Source: DATBVX01 sp963810775 (GTDB lineage Bacteria; Pseudomonadota; Gammaproteobacteria; Steroidobacterales; Steroidobacteraceae). From it: a stretch of DNA of 64,000 nt. The stretch is from contig CAWEOT010000007.1 in the NCBI GenBank assembly GCA_963810775.1, positions 189,152 to 253,151 on the forward strand, in the 5' to 3' direction. The translations under genes were made by a program, and so were the position numbers. Each line of letters begins with the position of its first letter. The first letter of the stretch is position 1. The notes below the pieces were generated by a model that saw nothing but the letters and a program-made list of their open reading frames with translations, was not told the origin of the DNA and did no database searches. Shown here piece by piece: positions 31,667-40,150 of the stretch.

Positions 31667-33769
31667 ATGCCGAAAAGAAAAGCTACATTGTCTTGGGCTA
31701 TGGCGCTGGTTCTCGGACTCGTCGGCTGCTCGCGTGAAGCTCCGGACACGGCGCCGCCGGCGGCGCAAGCGACCAGGACGGCTGACGAAGCAGTCGCGCC
31801 GACCCTGATCCCCAGGGAGATGCTCTTCGGCAATCCGGCGCGGTTTCGCGGGCGCGTGAGTCCGAGTGGTGAGCAGGTGTCCTACCTGGCGCCGGTTGAT
31901 GGCGTTCTGAACATCTGGGTAGGTCCAGCCGCTGACCTTGATGCCGCCAAGCCGATCACCAACGACAAATCCCGCGGCATATCGGTTTACCAATGGTCGG
32001 CGTCCGATGAGTACATCATTTATCTCCGCGATGTGGGTGGCGACGAGAACGACCACGTTTTTTCGATTCGTTTGCCGGCCGGCGCAGCGCGTGACCTCAC
32101 CCCGTTCCCGGGAGCGCGGGCGGAGATTTACGGCATCAGCTGGACCCAGCCCGGCGACATCGCTATCGGTGTCAACAATCGCAATCCCGAGTACTTCGAT
32201 GTCTATCGGGTGAGTCTGGCGTCCGGCAAACGGACCCTGCTGTTCAAGAACGAAGGCTACGCATCGTTCGTCGTTGACGATGATCTCGAGGTTCGTGCTG
32301 CCGTTAAGCCGACCGAAGACGGTGGCGGCGAGGTTTACCGGCTGGAGCGTGATCAGAAGGGCAAGGCCGTGCTCACCAAGATCGCCAGCATCGAGGCGAC
32401 GGACTACTTGAACACGACTCTCTTGAGCATGACGCCGGACAACAAAGCCATCTATGTCATTACGGCCAAGGACCGGGACAAGGCCGCGCTGATGGCGATG
32501 TCCCTGGCCGACGGATCACTGGCGATGGTTGCGAAGGATGATCGTGCTGACGTCGATGCCGTGCTGCTCGAGCCGCTGACACGGGAAGTCCTGGCGTATT
32601 CGGCCAACTACACACGACGGGAGTGGCATGCGGTTCAGGGCGGGTTCGACAAACATCTGGCCAGCGTCGCGGCCAGTACACCAGGAGATATGGAAGTCCT
32701 CGGCCAGTCGAAAGACGGCAATCTGTGGATCTTCGTATCTGAAGCGCCTGATGATCCGACACCCTATTACCTCTATGACCGAAAGACCGGGAAGGCCACG
32801 CGCCTCTTTTCCTCGTACCCCGAGCTGGCAAAGCAGCCCTTGCGGCGCACTGCACCCGTAGTGATCCCGGCGCGTGACGGACAATCGCTGGTCTCCTATC
32901 TCACTCTTCCTTACGCCGCCGATCCTGATGGCGACGGCAAGCCGGATTCAAAAGTGCCGCTCGTCTTAAACATCCATGGAGGCCCATGGGCGCGAGACAG
33001 CTTTGGCTACCTTGCCGAACATCAGTGGCTGGCCAATCGCGGCTATGCCGTGCTTTCGGTCAACTACCGGGGTTCGACTGGATTTGGTAAGGCCTTTGTC
33101 GAGGCAGCAGTGCACGAATGGGCGGGCAAGATGCACAACGATCTTGTCGACGCGGCCGACTGGGCCGCGCGCGAAGGCATTACTGACCGGGACAAGACGG
33201 CGATCATGGGTTGGAGCTACGGTGGTTACGCGACCTTGGTGAGCTTGACCTTTACGCCCGATCGTTTTGCCTGCGGCGTGGATGGCGTCGGACCTTCCAA
33301 TCTCGCCACTCTGCTCAGCACGATTCCCCCTTACTGGAAGGCCTTTTTCGAGGTGTTCGCGCGGCATGTGGGTGACCCGAGGACGGCGGAAGGTCGCGCG
33401 CTTCTTCAGGAGCGTTCGCCATTGAATCGCGCAGCTGCGATCAAGCGGCCCTTGCTCATTGGACAGGGAGCAAATGATCCGCGCGTCAAGCAGTCGGAGT
33501 CCGATCAGATCGTCGAGGCGATGAAGTCAAAGGGATTACCGGTGACGTACGCCGTGTTTCCGGACGAAGGACACGGCTTTGGCAGGTCTGAGAACAATCT
33601 CGCCTTTTATGGAATCGCCGAGGGATTTCTGCACACCTGTCTTGGCGGGCGGTACGAACCGCTGGGTGATGACCTTTCTGGAAGCAGCACCACGGTGCCA
33701 GTTGGCGCTGACATTGTGCCTGGGCTTGCGCAGGCGCTTGATGGGTTCAAGCCGACGGTACGGAAGTAG
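31667..33769 (+). CDS. S9-family prolyl-oligopeptidase-type lipoprotein peptidase
   Basis: 700 residues. Lipobox LVGC at about 18-21. A seven-bladed beta-propeller region (about 60-400) shows repeated blades such as VSYLAPVDGVLNIWVG and EYIIYLRDVGGDENDHVFSI. The catalytic domain has NIHGGPWARDSFGY, nucleophile S517 in MGWSYGGYA, Asp in GQGANDPRVKQSESD and His in PDEGHGFGR near 634. Cleaves short peptides, often after Pro or Ala. Anchored in the envelope. Divergent from nothing nearby; convergent with ccoS. Confidence 0.92.
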   Translation: MPKRKATLSWAMALVLGLVGCSREAPDTAPPAAQATRTADEAVAPTLIPREMLFGNPARFRGRVSPSGEQVSYLAPVDGVLNIWVGPAADLDAAKPITNDKSRGISVYQWSASDEYIIYLRDVGGDENDHVFSIRLPAGAARDLTPFPGARAEIYGISWTQPGDIAIGVNNRNPEYFDVYRVSLASGKRTLLFKNEGYASFVVDDDLEVRAAVKPTEDGGGEVYRLERDQKGKAVLTKIASIEATDYLNTTLLSMTPDNKAIYVITAKDRDKAALMAMSLADGSLAMVAKDDRADVDAVLLEPLTREVLAYSANYTRREWHAVQGGFDKHLASVAASTPGDMEVLGQSKDGNLWIFVSEAPDDPTPYYLYDRKTGKATRLFSSYPELAKQPLRRTAPVVIPARDGQSLVSYLTLPYAADPDGDGKPDSKVPLVLNIHGGPWARDSFGYLAEHQWLANRGYAVLSVNYRGSTGFGKAFVEAAVHEWAGKMHNDLVDAADWAAREGITDRDKTAIMGWSYGGYATLVSLTFTPDRFACGVDGVGPSNLATLLSTIPPYWKAFFEVFARHVGDPRTAEGRALLQERSPLNRAAAIKRPLLIGQGANDPRVKQSESDQIVEAMKSKGLPVTYAVFPDEGHGFGRSENNLAFYGIAEGFLHTCLGGRYEPLGDDLSGSSTTVPVGADIVPGLAQALDGFKPTVRK

Positions 33770-33810
33770 ACTGGCCTTCTGATGCGTGCGCGTACGGCGC
33801 GGCGGCGCGG

Positions 33811-33951
33811 TTATTCTTCTTCGTCCTGGATTGAGCGCGCAGCCTCGTCGAGATTCTCGAACTGTCCGCTGTCAATGGCCCAGAAGAGCGCCCACACGGC
33901 AATACCGAGGAGCACGAGACTCAGCGGCACGAGCACGAACACGATACTCAT
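33811..33951 (-). CDS. ccoS: cbb3 oxidase maturation protein CcoS
   Basis: 46 residues. Start at 33951, sharing ATGA with the end of ccoI. One membrane helix (IVFVLVPLSLVLLGIAVWALFWAI) followed by DSGQFENLDEAARSI, the family signature. CcoS is needed for insertion of haem and copper into cbb3. Last gene of the operon. Confidence 0.9.
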   Translation of the reverse strand: MSIVFVLVPLSLVLLGIAVWALFWAIDSGQFENLDEAARSIQDEEE

Positions 33952-36131
33952 GCGCAAGCCCGGGAGTGCGCGATTCGGCGCGCATTGAGGACGACCAACA
34001 AGGAGCTTGCCGACATGCCGATCGCGGCCAGCCATGGAGGCAACACGGTCAGGGCTGCCAGCGGCACGGCAGCGAGGTTGTATGCCAGCGCCCAGCGCAA
34101 GTTCTGGCGGATGACCTGTTGCATGCGCCGCGCGGTGACGACGCCTTGCCCCAGCGCCGAGAGCGAATCAGTCAACAGCAGGAAGTCCGCTGCGGCTTGG
34201 GCGATGCCTGAGCCTTCACCCATCGCGCACGAAACATCGGACACGGCGAGCACCGGCCCGTCGTTGATGCCATCGCCGATGGTCAGCACCCGCCGTCCCT
34301 GTGCCTGCAGCTCTCGCACGAAGGCCGTCTTTTGCGCAGGATCGAGTCGCGCACGCGCATGCGCGATGCCTAGCTCTGCTGCAACGTGGGTCACTGATTC
34401 GGCGCGGTCTCCACTCGCAATGACAACTGTGATGCCGAGTGCGTGCAACGCCTTCACGGCTTCACGGGCGCGCGGCCTGATCTGCTCCGCCAGCTCGAAG
34501 GCTGCAGTCACCCCCGCGCTGCTGCCGAGATAGAGGGCGTCAGCGCTTGTGGGAGGTACGACGGTCCGGTCAAAGAGTTCGGCGACAAAGTCGAATCGGC
34601 CAAGCCGCCATAGCTCGCCGTGGATCATGCCGCTGATCCCTCTCCCCTCCGTCTCAGTCACGTCCTCGGCTACGGCGAGCGGGTTCGCATGCGCGGCAAA
34701 CGCGCTTGCGATCGGGTGACTGGAAGCGCGCTCGAGGGCTGCGCCAAACGCGAGCACTTCCGACCTTGCGGCCTTTCCCAGCAAAGTCACGTCCCCGATG
34801 GTCGGGCGATTGAACGTCAGCGTGCCCGTCTTATCGAGGACAACAGTATCGATGCGCGCCAGCCGCTCGAGCGCATCCGCTCGCGTTACGAGCAAGCCAA
34901 GTCGTGCCAGGCGCAGCGACGCCGCAGCGACTGCTACCGGGCTCGCGAGCGACAATGCGCAAGGACAGGTCACGACGAGCACCGCGAGCGCCGCGGGAAA
35001 TGCGCGCGACGGGTCATACGCAAGCCACGCAATCGTCACGAGGCCCGCCAGAATCAGGATGCCTGCCACGAGCGTGCTCGCCATTCGATCGGAGGCGAGG
35101 ACGACCGGGGGTCGCATACTCTGCGCGCGTTCCAGCAGGGCGACGATCGAAGCGAGCGTTGAGTTCGTCACCGCAGATTGAGCAGTTACCGTGATTGCGC
35201 TGCCTGCATTAACGGCTCCGCCAAGTAACGCATTGCCGGTACGTTTGAGTACCGGGCTCGATTCCCCCGAGATGAGAGACTCGTCGATCCAGGCGTCGGC
35301 GCTCGCGAGCCGAGCGTCTACTGGAATCACCCCTCCTTTTGGAATCGAGAGGCGGTCTCCCGCGGCAACAGCGTGTACCGGAATTCGCTCTATCGTGCCG
35401 TCGTCATCAATTCGACTCACCGCTGCCGGCATGCTCCGGCTCGCCGCTTCACTCAGCGAGAGGCTTCGCTGCCGGACCATCATTTCGACGTAGCGACCCG
35501 TGCTCAGAAAGAAGATGAACATCGTCACCGAATCGAAGTAGGTCTCACCACTGCCGCGAATCGTATTGATGACACTCGCGCCGTAGGCGAGCGTGAGGGC
35601 CAATGCCACCGGAACATCCATCCCAATCGCGTGTCGTCTGAGATCGCGCATCGCGTTGGTGAAGAACGGTGCGCCCGAGTACACCAGGACTGGCGTGGTG
35701 AGAAGCAGGCCAACGTAGCGCAGATAGCTCGCAACAGCCGGGTCGATGCTGTCCGGCGTCGCGACGTATACGCCCAGGACGTACATCATCACCTGCATCA
35801 TGCTCAGGCCCGCGAGGCCGATGCGCTTCAGGGCCATCCGGCGTTCCCGCTCGAATGCCTGTGCGGATGCCACACCGGACAAAGGAACGGGTGTAAAGCC
35901 GGTAGCGGTCAGTGTTTGCAATATGCGCGGCAGATCAATCTCTGCTGTGCGCCAGTCCACCGACACGCTCGCCGTCGCGACATTCACGTTTGCGCGTTGG
36001 ACTCCCGGCAGGGCGCGAATGGCGCGCTCGATGGAACGGCCGCACGCCGCACAACGCATGCCCTGTGCGGCGAAGACGGCGCGACTCACTCCGGCCGACT
36101 CATCGGTCCAGAACGCGTGCGCGACACTCAC
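33948..36131 (-). CDS. ccoI: Copper-exporting P1B-type ATPase CcoI/FixI
   Basis: 727 residues from GTG 36131, which overlaps the ccoH stop as GTGA; the longer frame upstream runs through ccoH and is rejected. Metal-binding domain with GMRCAACGRS, membrane CPC (VVTCPCALSLASP), phosphorylation DKTGTLT, and nucleotide hinge GDGINDGPVL. It moves copper to the periplasm for cbb3 oxidase assembly rather than detoxification. Part of ccoNOQP-x-GHIS. Confidence 0.92.
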   Translation of the reverse strand: MSVAHAFWTDESAGVSRAVFAAQGMRCAACGRSIERAIRALPGVQRANVNVATASVSVDWRTAEIDLPRILQTLTATGFTPVPLSGVASAQAFERERRMALKRIGLAGLSMMQVMMYVLGVYVATPDSIDPAVASYLRYVGLLLTTPVLVYSGAPFFTNAMRDLRRHAIGMDVPVALALTLAYGASVINTIRGSGETYFDSVTMFIFFLSTGRYVEMMVRQRSLSLSEAASRSMPAAVSRIDDDGTIERIPVHAVAAGDRLSIPKGGVIPVDARLASADAWIDESLISGESSPVLKRTGNALLGGAVNAGSAITVTAQSAVTNSTLASIVALLERAQSMRPPVVLASDRMASTLVAGILILAGLVTIAWLAYDPSRAFPAALAVLVVTCPCALSLASPVAVAAASLRLARLGLLVTRADALERLARIDTVVLDKTGTLTFNRPTIGDVTLLGKAARSEVLAFGAALERASSHPIASAFAAHANPLAVAEDVTETEGRGISGMIHGELWRLGRFDFVAELFDRTVVPPTSADALYLGSSAGVTAAFELAEQIRPRAREAVKALHALGITVVIASGDRAESVTHVAAELGIAHARARLDPAQKTAFVRELQAQGRRVLTIGDGINDGPVLAVSDVSCAMGEGSGIAQAAADFLLLTDSLSALGQGVVTARRMQQVIRQNLRWALAYNLAAVPLAALTVLPPWLAAIGMSASSLLVVLNARRIAHSRACA

Positions 36132-36661
36132 TGGGCAGCGCTCCGCGTATTGCCGGCATCCAGAACGAGATGATCGAGTGGCCCGCGCTGGCTCTGCCTG
36201 ATGCTCCAGGTGTGCATCGAATCTGTGAGTTCCAGACGCCAGTGGCCTGCGGGAGCCGCTGTGCATTGGGCGACGTAGGTGGCACTGCCCGGCTGCTGCG
36301 CACGCTCATTTGCAGCGCGTCGAAACACGACGCTACGGTCGAGCGCAGGCTGTGCGGCGTGCGTGACCGAAAGGCGAAGGCTCTCCGGAGGCGTACCCCT
36401 GGAGCGCAACTCGACCGTGCACGCACCGCTCGAACCGACACCCTCGACGCGGGCGCTGACCGACAGGTCGGCGGCACGCTGAAAGCGCGCGAAATCGCGG
36501 TCCACTTGCAGACCTTCCGAGTGATACTGCTCGGGTAACGGCCTATCACCGTGTTCAACAGCGAGAACCAATGTCACTGTGCTCGCGATGATTGCCAGCA
36601 GCGGCAGGCCCCAGGCCAGTACCAGGACGGGGTTTCGCAGCATTGACGTGATTGCCTTCAT
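36128..36661 (-). CDS. ccoH: cbb3 oxidase assembly protein CcoH (FixH)
   Basis: 177 residues. One N-terminal membrane helix (VLAWGLPLLAIIASTVTLVLA), then a beta-rich periplasmic domain of the FixH family ending in WSIRQSQRGPLDHLVLDA. Contacts the oxidase during assembly. Its ATG overlaps the ccoG stop (ATGA) and its stop overlaps the ccoI start, so translation of G, H and I is coupled. Confidence 0.88.
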   Translation of the reverse strand: MKAITSMLRNPVLVLAWGLPLLAIIASTVTLVLAVEHGDRPLPEQYHSEGLQVDRDFARFQRAADLSVSARVEGVGSSGACTVELRSRGTPPESLRLSVTHAAQPALDRSVVFRRAANERAQQPGSATYVAQCTAAPAGHWRLELTDSMHTWSIRQSQRGPLDHLVLDAGNTRSAAQ

Positions 36662-38028
36662 CGACTTGGCGCCAGGAATCGCGCGCTGGCACTGGCATGG
36701 AGATCAGCGACATCCTCCGCGCGCACCTCGAACCTGATGTCCTGCGACCCCAGCGGCTCATAGGCGGGCCTTCGCACCCGAAGGGCGACTGCATACACCT
36801 CTCCGCCCGGTGCGACAAGGCGTGCCGGATTCGGATCAAGAGTGAGCTCACCCGCGCCTCGCACGGTGACGACAAAAGGATGGGGTTGCTCGGTCTTGTT
36901 CAGGACCTTCACCGTGTACACGTTCTCGACCCGGCCGTCGTCGAGCAACCGGTAGAGTGCATTGCGATCACGAATCACATCCACGCTGAGCGGTGTCCGC
37001 AGCACCAGTCCAGCTACGAAACCCGTCATGAGCACGAGCAGCAACGCGCCATAGATCAGCACGCGGGGCCGCAGGACGCGCGTGGGCTTTCCGTCCAGCG
37101 CATTCTGCGTCGTGTAGCGAATCAGGCCACGCGGGTATTCCATCTTGTCCATGATGGAGTCACAGGCATCGATGCACGCGGCACAGGCGATGCACTCGTA
37201 CTGCAGTCCCCGACGAATGTCGATCCCGGTTGGGCAGACTTGAACACACAGCGTGCAATCGATGCACGTGCCAAGCTTCGCGGCCGCCAGGTCCGTGCCT
37301 CGCCGGCGCGGCCCGCGCGGCTCGCCCTGCGCCGCATCGTAAGTGATGATCATCGTATCGCGATCGAACATGGCGCTCTGGAAGCGAGCGTACGGGCACA
37401 TGTACTTGCAAACCTGCTCGCGCAGGTATCCGGCGTTGCCGTACGTCGCGAACCCGTAGAAGAGCGACCAGAAGAGCTCCCATGGGCCAAGCGACAATGA
37501 CATGGCATTGCCAGCGAGGGCTCTGATCGGAGAGAAGTAACCGACGAACGTCATGCCCGTGAAGAGCGCGAAGCCGATCCACAGCGCTTGTTTGGCGGTC
37601 TTGCGCAGGATTTTCTGCGCTGTCCACGGCGCCCGGTCGAGTTTCATGCGCTGGCTTCGATCGCCCTCGCACAGGCGCTCCATCCAAACGAACGCTTCCG
37701 TCCAGACCGTTTGCGGGCAGGCATAGCCGCACCAGAGCCGCCCTGCGAGCGCGGTCACGAAGAACAAGGTCAGCGCCGCGATGACCAGGAGCAGGGTGAG
37801 AAAGATGAAATCCTGCGGCCACATCACGATGCCGAACAGGTAGAACTTACGTGCCGGGAGGTCGAACAACACCGCCTGGCGATCGTGCCAGCTGAGCCAC
37901 GGCAATGCGTAGAACCAACCGAGGAGCATCCAGACGGCGAGCGTGCGCAGGCTGGCGAAGCGGCCGGTTACTTCGCGCGGATAGACCTTTGCCTCGGAAA
38001 TGTAATAGGAGTCCGCCGGCGTCGCCAT
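36658..38028 (-). CDS. ccoG: cbb3 oxidase accessory protein CcoG (FixG/RdxA)
   Basis: 456 residues. Start at 38028 (ATG in a VKDLAM context is rejected as being in a read-through upstream frame). Several membrane helices, then two 4Fe-4S clusters: CIDCTLCVQVCPTG and CIACAACIDACDS. C-terminal Ig-like domain (VENVYTVKVLNKTEQPHPFVV). CcoG reduces Cu(II) before delivery to the oxidase. GTCCTTGGCC-like upstream sequence lacks a clear ribosome site. Confidence 0.92.
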   Translation of the reverse strand: MATPADSYYISEAKVYPREVTGRFASLRTLAVWMLLGWFYALPWLSWHDRQAVLFDLPARKFYLFGIVMWPQDFIFLTLLLVIAALTLFFVTALAGRLWCGYACPQTVWTEAFVWMERLCEGDRSQRMKLDRAPWTAQKILRKTAKQALWIGFALFTGMTFVGYFSPIRALAGNAMSLSLGPWELFWSLFYGFATYGNAGYLREQVCKYMCPYARFQSAMFDRDTMIITYDAAQGEPRGPRRRGTDLAAAKLGTCIDCTLCVQVCPTGIDIRRGLQYECIACAACIDACDSIMDKMEYPRGLIRYTTQNALDGKPTRVLRPRVLIYGALLLVLMTGFVAGLVLRTPLSVDVIRDRNALYRLLDDGRVENVYTVKVLNKTEQPHPFVVTVRGAGELTLDPNPARLVAPGGEVYAVALRVRRPAYEPLGSQDIRFEVRAEDVADLHASASARFLAPSR

Positions 38029-38039
38029 GGCCAAGTCCT

Positions 38040-38360
38040 TCACGGCCTGTCGGCAGGCGGTGCCTCTTCCTTGTGCTCGGTATGCGTCATGTAGAGCGTC
38101 AAGCCCGAAGCGGCAGCCGCAATACCCCAGAAAAAGAGGAAGCCAAATGCGTACACCGCGCGGCGCGTCGTCCACCATTGCGGGAGACCGTGCGACGACG
38201 ACGCAAGGGGATCAACCAGCGCAAAGCAGATCATCGTGGCCGCTGCGGCCACCAGGAACGAACACCATGCGATGACGCCGATCGAGCGTGCTCGCGGAGT
38301 GAGGTCAGGTCGCGGCTCGGACTCCGCGGTTGAAGGCTCCGGACCCGGATGCGCACTCAT
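38040..38360 (-). CDS. Small two-helix membrane protein inside the cco operon
   Basis: 106 residues. A charged cytoplasmic N-terminus (about 1-24) precedes two helices (about 27-48, GVIAWCSFLVAAAATMICFALV, and 69-91, YAFGFLFFWGIAAAASGLTLYM). No haem or copper ligand set is evident. It starts 4 bases from the ccoP end (ATGA overlap) and ends 11 bases before ccoG. It occupies the position of small operon-specific proteins in some cbb3 loci, but I cannot assign it to a named family. Confidence 0.7.
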   Translation of the reverse strand: MSAHPGPEPSTAESEPRPDLTPRARSIGVIAWCSFLVAAAATMICFALVDPLASSSHGLPQWWTTRRAVYAFGFLFFWGIAAAASGLTLYMTHTEHKEEAPPADRP

Positions 38361-39304
38361 GGTTCATCCGTTGCGGCCGGTGCAGTCGCTGCAACTGCGG
38401 GAGCGGGACTTTCAGCCGCACCACCCAGGCTAATCACATAAGCCGCGAGGAGTTTGGTGCGCGTGTCGCCCAGCAGCGGAAGATGTGCGGGCATTTGTCC
38501 CTGACGTCCGTGCGCAATACTGTCGCGAATGGCGACGATACTTCCGCCATGCAGCCAGACTGCGTCGGTGAGGTTGGGCGCTCCCAGCTGGCGATTGCCG
38601 TGCGCATCCGCTCCATGGCAGGCCGCGCAGATTTCGTCGAACTTCTGTTTGCCCGCTGCGAGTGACACCCCCGGCGGCAACTGGTGGCCCGAAAGACTGA
38701 GAACGTAAGCCAGCACATCCTCGACACCGCTCGCGCCGAGTACCGGAAGCCATCCGATCATCACGCCACTGCGACCGTCGCGGATGCTGGTCAGAATCGT
38801 GTCGGGATCTCCGCCCCAGAGCCAGTCCTTGTCCGCGAGATTCGGGAAACCCGGGGCGCCGCGCGCATCCGAACCATGGCATGCGGCGCAATTATTGAGG
38901 AAGAGATTGCGGCCGACTTGCACTGCGGCGCGATCGTGTGCGAGCGCCGTGACTGACTGCTTCTCAAAGGGCGCAAAAGTCTTAGCCAGCACGGCTTCCG
39001 CCTGCCGCGACTGCTCCTGGTGCTGCCCGACCTCGGTCCAATCGCGCAAGCCAGCGAAATTGCCGAGACCCGGATAGAGCGCGAGGTATATGAGGCCGAA
39101 GATAACCGTCAGGACAAACAGTCCCATCCACCAGCGAGGTAGCGGGTTGTCGTATTCACGCAGGTCGTCATCCCATACGTGCCCCGTCGTTTGCACTTCC
39201 GCCGCAGCATCCCGGCGCCTGCTCGTCCACCAGAGCAGCCAAACGACACCCGCAATGTTCAGGATTGTGATCAGGGCGACGAACAGGCTGGCAACAGTTG
39301 TCAT
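38357..39304 (-). CDS. ccoP: cbb3 oxidase dihaem cytochrome c subunit CcoP (FixP)
   Basis: 315 residues. N-terminal helices (VALITILNIAGVVWLLWW and WWMGLFVLTVIFGLIYLAL), a conserved WDDDLREYDNPLPRWW, then two haem sites: NCAACHGSDARG and ICAACHGADAHG, each with a downstream Met for axial ligation. Transfers electrons to CcoO/CcoN. Overlaps ccoQ and the following small gene. Confidence 0.95.
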   Translation of the reverse strand: MTTVASLFVALITILNIAGVVWLLWWTSRRRDAAAEVQTTGHVWDDDLREYDNPLPRWWMGLFVLTVIFGLIYLALYPGLGNFAGLRDWTEVGQHQEQSRQAEAVLAKTFAPFEKQSVTALAHDRAAVQVGRNLFLNNCAACHGSDARGAPGFPNLADKDWLWGGDPDTILTSIRDGRSGVMIGWLPVLGASGVEDVLAYVLSLSGHQLPPGVSLAAGKQKFDEICAACHGADAHGNRQLGAPNLTDAVWLHGGSIVAIRDSIAHGRQGQMPAHLPLLGDTRTKLLAAYVISLGGAAESPAPAVAATAPAATDEP

Positions 39305-39492
39305 GGCGCCTTGTCCTCGTCACGCTGCACCTCGGTCGGGGTGCGCTCAGCATTGTCATCATCTTCCAGAGGCATACGCGCTGCGGCGTCGAATCTGGAT
39401 CGCCGGCGGGAGCTGTAGGCCCAGATGCACACGCCGATGAACAGCGCGAGCAGCAGTGCGGTCACGATTCCACTCAAGGTGCCGGAACTCAC
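39301..39492 (-). CDS. ccoQ: cbb3 oxidase subunit CcoQ
   Basis: 63 residues, one membrane helix (IVTALLLALFIGVCIWAYSS) and a charged acidic tail. CcoQ stabilises the oxidase complex. Start at 39492; it shares ATGA with ccoP. Assigned mainly by position and topology. Confidence 0.85.
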   Translation of the reverse strand: MSSGTLSGIVTALLLALFIGVCIWAYSSRRRSRFDAAARMPLEDDDNAERTPTEVQRDEDKAP

Positions 39493-39519
39493 TGCCTTGC
39501 TCCTTGCATGTGGAGCGCC

Positions 39520-40134
39520 TCACTTCCACTGCTTCGAGGCAACACCGAGACCCTGCAAATACGTGATGAGCGCCTCCATTTCGGTCTTGCCCTCGACCGC
39601 CGCACGGGCGCCCGCGATATCAGCATCGGAATAAGGCACCCCCACGATGCGCAGCACGCGCATCTTCTTGGGCGTTTCAGCGGCATCGATGGTCTGGGAT
39701 TGCAGCCATGCATATGCTGGCATGTTCGATTCGGGCACCACGTCGCGCGGATTGATCAGGTGGATCCGGTGCCACTCATCGCTGTAACGGCCGCCCACGC
39801 GCGCCAGGTCCGGGCCGGTCCGCTTCGAACCGAACTGGAAGGGGTGGTCGTAGACCGACTCGCCCGCGAGGGAATAGTGTCCATAGCGTTCGGTCTCCGC
39901 CCGCAGGGTGCGAATCATCTGTGAATGGCATCCATAGCATCCTTCGCGCACGTAGATGTCCCGGCCTTCGAGCGCGAGCGCGCTGTAAGGCTTGATCCCC
40001 GGCGCCGGCGTCGTGACATGGCTCGAGAAGTACAGGGGAACGATCTCCACCAGTCCGCCGACGCTGATCACGAGCGCGATGAGCGCGCCGAGGAGTCCGG
40101 CGCGCTTCTCGACGATTTCATGCGATATGGCCAT
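39520..40134 (-). CDS. ccoO: cbb3 oxidase monohaem subunit CcoO (FixO)
   Basis: 204 residues. N-terminal helix (LIALVISVGGLVEIVPLYFS), then REGCYGCHSQMIRTLRAETERYGHYS with the haem motif CYGCH, and the conserved RTGPDLARVGGRYSDEWH. Located between ccoN (16-base gap) and ccoQ. Classic FixO organisation. Confidence 0.95.
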   Translation of the reverse strand: MAISHEIVEKRAGLLGALIALVISVGGLVEIVPLYFSSHVTTPAPGIKPYSALALEGRDIYVREGCYGCHSQMIRTLRAETERYGHYSLAGESVYDHPFQFGSKRTGPDLARVGGRYSDEWHRIHLINPRDVVPESNMPAYAWLQSQTIDAAETPKKMRVLRIVGVPYSDADIAGARAAVEGKTEMEALITYLQGLGVASKQWK

Positions 40135-40150
40135 GTTTGCGCAGCTCTCC

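Noticed and set aside
31469..32056. Minus-strand open frame of 195 codons
   Set aside because: Mostly antisense to the S9 peptidase gene; only its end (KTFLQIVEQ..) is of interest, as a repeat.
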